A stretch of DNA of 64,000 bases from Methanococcoides seepicolus (GTDB taxonomy: Archaea; Halobacteriota; Methanosarcinia; Methanosarcinales; Methanosarcinaceae): assembly GCF_023684405.1 (NCBI RefSeq), contig NZ_JAGSOI010000003.1, positions 27,616 through 91,615 on the forward strand, given 5' to 3'. Positions within the stretch are counted from its first letter, which is position 1, and each line of letters starts with the position of its first letter. Made by a program: the position numbers and the translations under genes. Positions 62,372-64,000 of the stretch are shown piece by piece. The notes beneath the pieces were generated by a model that had not been told where the DNA came from, made no database searches, and worked only from the letters and a program-made list of their open reading frames with translations.

Positions 62372-63504
62372 CCTACCTGGAAACCATTCTGGAGATTCTC
62401 ATTGGTATCGGCTTAAGTTCCTGGAACGTCCTTGCAGAAGCAGCACCTTATCTTTTACTGGGATTTGGAGTTGCAGGGATATTGCATGTCTTTGTACCGG
62501 ATGAAAAGATAATGCAATATCTGGGCCATTCCGCCGGGAAGTTCCGTTCAGTACTGAATGCTTCACTGATCGGTGTGCCTCTGCCGTTATGTTCCTGTGG
62601 GGTGGTCCCTGCAGCACTGTCCTTGAAAAAAAGAGGTGCAACAAATGGGGCAACCTTGTCTTTTTTGATATCCACTCCCCAGACAGGTGTGGATTCCATA
62701 GCCATCACATACGCCCTTCTCGACCCCATAATGACAATATTCCGGCCGATCGCGACTTTCATTACTGCATTGGTGGCAGGGATCGCCGAAGACCTTCTAC
62801 GCTCCCCTAAGCATGTTTCAGGCAAAGATGTTGAAAAAAGACCGACAACGAACATATTGGAAATGGCTTCATTACCGACACCTTCCTCCGCTCTTTCCTC
62901 CTCCTGTGGTTGTAACTCATGTGGGTCTACGGGAACTGAAAATACTGATACCTTTTCCGGAAGGGTCATCTCCGGTATCAGGTATGCATACGTGGAACTG
63001 CTTGGTGATATAAGCTACTGGCTTATCATTGGTATTGTTCTTGCAGGTATCATCACATATCTGGTACCTGAGGAGCTCGTTGGTTCCCATCTTGGGGGTG
63101 GTATGGTCTCGATGCTCCTTGCAATTGTTGTAGGTATTCCCCTTTACATCTGTGCGACCGCTTCGACCCCTCTTGCAGCGGTTCTTATTGCAAAGGGCAT
63201 GAGTCCCGGAGCAGCGTTCGTTTTCCTGCTTGCAGGGCCTGCAACGAATGCAGCTACTATTACAATGGTCCTGAAGTATCTGGGCAGGAGATTGACAGGT
63301 GTTTATCTGGCTTCAATTGCAGTTTGTGCAGTTGTGGGTGGTCTGCTTCTTGATATGGTCTATTCATATCTGGACATTGATGCTTTGTCCATAGTCGGAA
63401 GCGCGAGCGATGTCATGCCCGAAGAAGTGAAGACCGGGTTTGCACTGTTGTTACTTCCGTTGATGGCATATGGGATATATGACCACAAAAAGTGTGGCGA
63501 TTGA
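62368..63504 (+). CDS. SO_0444-family metal efflux permease
   Basis: This is a protein of 378 residues with about eight to ten membrane helices in two halves. The family features PLPLCSCGVVPAALSLKKRG in the first half and PLYICATASTPLAAVLIAKG in the second are present, with GAAFVFLLAGPATNAATITM. A Cys-rich cytoplasmic loop (SSSCGCNSCGSTG, about 180-192) may bind metal. These proteins are linked to Cu/Zn efflux; arsenic is possible given the ArsR partner. It starts in the ArsR stop. Confidence 0.9.
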   Translation: MTYLETILEILIGIGLSSWNVLAEAAPYLLLGFGVAGILHVFVPDEKIMQYLGHSAGKFRSVLNASLIGVPLPLCSCGVVPAALSLKKRGATNGATLSFLISTPQTGVDSIAITYALLDPIMTIFRPIATFITALVAGIAEDLLRSPKHVSGKDVEKRPTTNILEMASLPTPSSALSSSCGCNSCGSTGTENTDTFSGRVISGIRYAYVELLGDISYWLIIGIVLAGIITYLVPEELVGSHLGGGMVSMLLAIVVGIPLYICATASTPLAAVLIAKGMSPGAAFVFLLAGPATNAATITMVLKYLGRRLTGVYLASIAVCAVVGGLLLDMVYSYLDIDALSIVGSASDVMPEEVKTGFALLLLPLMAYGIYDHKKCGD

Positions 63505-63510
63505 TGTTCG

Positions 63511-63723
63511 TCACTCTTTTTTACAGCGATGATCGGATGGCATCATGCTAATACGCTCTTTGAAATCATTTCTCATCGTATCTTCTATCGGCTGTTCCTT
63601 ATGTATGGGTGGACCCTTCTCAGGTATTTCTGTGCCCTCGAACGCAGGAATTGTTACTATATTCCCGACGCTATCAGATTCCTTTAACTCGTGATTTTCC
63701 CACGAAAAGTCCTCATTTTTCAT
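63511..63723 (-). CDS. Small hydrophilic protein, function unknown
   Basis: This is a protein of 70 residues starting at the ATG at 63723 with GAGTGG 5 nt upstream; an ATG three codons earlier is less well placed. A minus-strand TATA box (TTTATATAAATAC, about 63788-63800) gives a plausible promoter. The sequence is charged and Pro-rich in the middle (EIPEKGPPIHKEQPIED) with no recognised domain. It converges on the efflux gene with only 6 bp between stops. Confidence 0.5.
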   Translation of the reverse strand: MKNEDFSWENHELKESDSVGNIVTIPAFEGTEIPEKGPPIHKEQPIEDTMRNDFKERISMMPSDHRCKKE

Positions 63724-64000
63724 ATTTTCCACTCGATTATCCCACTCTTATCGATTTATCGTCAGAATCCTCTATGTAAGCCGATGTATTTATATAAATC
63801 GACTACGAGCTCAATATATTTATGAAAATATGTTCAAGACAATCTTGGACCTTGGTCCTTAAAAGCCTAATATGAGAATTTCAAATTAGCTCATAATTCC
63901 CCCCATTCTAGTTTGATAACACCTTCCTTAAAAAAAACTACCAAACAAATTACTACCTTCAACCTTATTTTGTAACTCAGTAAGCACCAGCAATTGATAT
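63724..64000. other. Terminal 277-bp intergenic region
   Basis: It holds the minus-strand promoter of the small protein (TATA about 63788-63800) and an imperfect inverted repeat ATGAGAATTT/AAATT-AG-CTCAT (about 63871-63893). GGACCTTGGTCC is a palindrome at about 63848-63859. I see no gene before the window ends. Confidence 0.45.

Overview
The window is chromosomal DNA of a methylotrophic methanogenic archaeon of the Methanosarcinaceae. A Methanococcoides-like species fits best: there is a six-gene methanogenesis-marker (mmp) operon, an archaeal ribosomal/ftsZ/secE/spt5 block, a thiolase-HMG-CoA synthase-DUF35 mevalonate operon, archaeal TATA boxes, AT-rich intergenic DNA, frequent COG1361/COG2512 envelope proteins, and a DEAD-box helicase with a Gly/Arg/Ser tail and a long leader of the kind described for M. 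burtonii. Genus assignment is inference. I saw no rRNA, CRISPR array, insertion sequence, integrase or prophage.

Layout. 1-4.9 kb: mmp3(partial)-6-5-15-17-7 plus an AhpD-like protein; these are tied to methyl-coenzyme M reductase activation. 5-9.4 kb: presenilin-like protease, two small proteins, FEN1 and GpmI. 9.5-16.8 kb: envelope block, with a MacB-like ABC operon (ATPase, COG1361 protein, permease), a membrane-tethered winged-helix regulator with a lipoprotein, and two secreted helical proteins. 16.8-21 kb: methyltransferase, MATE exporter, UbiA-like enzyme, FilR1-type regulator. 21.2-25.7 kb: PurH, a Zn-ribbon/PUA/PP-loop/ferredoxin protein, and a Cas4-like protein that seems to have lost its nuclease residues. 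25.8-29.8 kb: HTH regulator behind a perfect 16-bp palindrome, then HMG-CoA synthase, thiolase, DUF35 and a CYTH enzyme. 29.8-39.2 kb: MetG, SppA with two coiled-coil proteins, ribose-1,5-bisphosphate isomerase, aldehyde dehydrogenase, Trm5-like methyltransferase, DtdA. 39.3-44.1 kb: ftsZ-secE-spt5-rpl11-rpl1-rplP0-rpl12. 44.2-56.6 kb: membrane protein, DEAD-box helicase with leader, a frameshifted small gene, radical SAM protein, Na+/solute symporter, DUF5803 lipoprotein, PhnP-like hydrolase plus AAA ATPase, DUF5817 protein, RimI, a cis-prenyltransferase-like protein without the catalytic motif, YchF. 56.8 kb: tRNA-Arg(GCG). 57.3-63.7 kb: thermosome subunit with no canonical start codon, bioY-ecfA-ecfA-ecfT, and an ArsR/SO_0444-type efflux pair.

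The most notable signals are: (i) the structured rpl1 leader whose closing helix overlaps the Shine-Dalgarno sequence; (ii) the thermosome gene whose strong Shine-Dalgarno sits 6 nt before an ATC codon with no ATG/GTG/TTG in reach; (iii) the pair of an apparently inactive Cas4-like Fe-S protein and a PUA/PP-loop/ferredoxin protein, which looks more like RNA sulfur chemistry than sulfate reduction; (iv) a cis-prenyltransferase homologue resembling the non-catalytic NgBR/Nus1 subunit; and (v) the regulator/lipoprotein/secreted-helix envelope block. All positions and motifs were read by eye; no similarity search was run.
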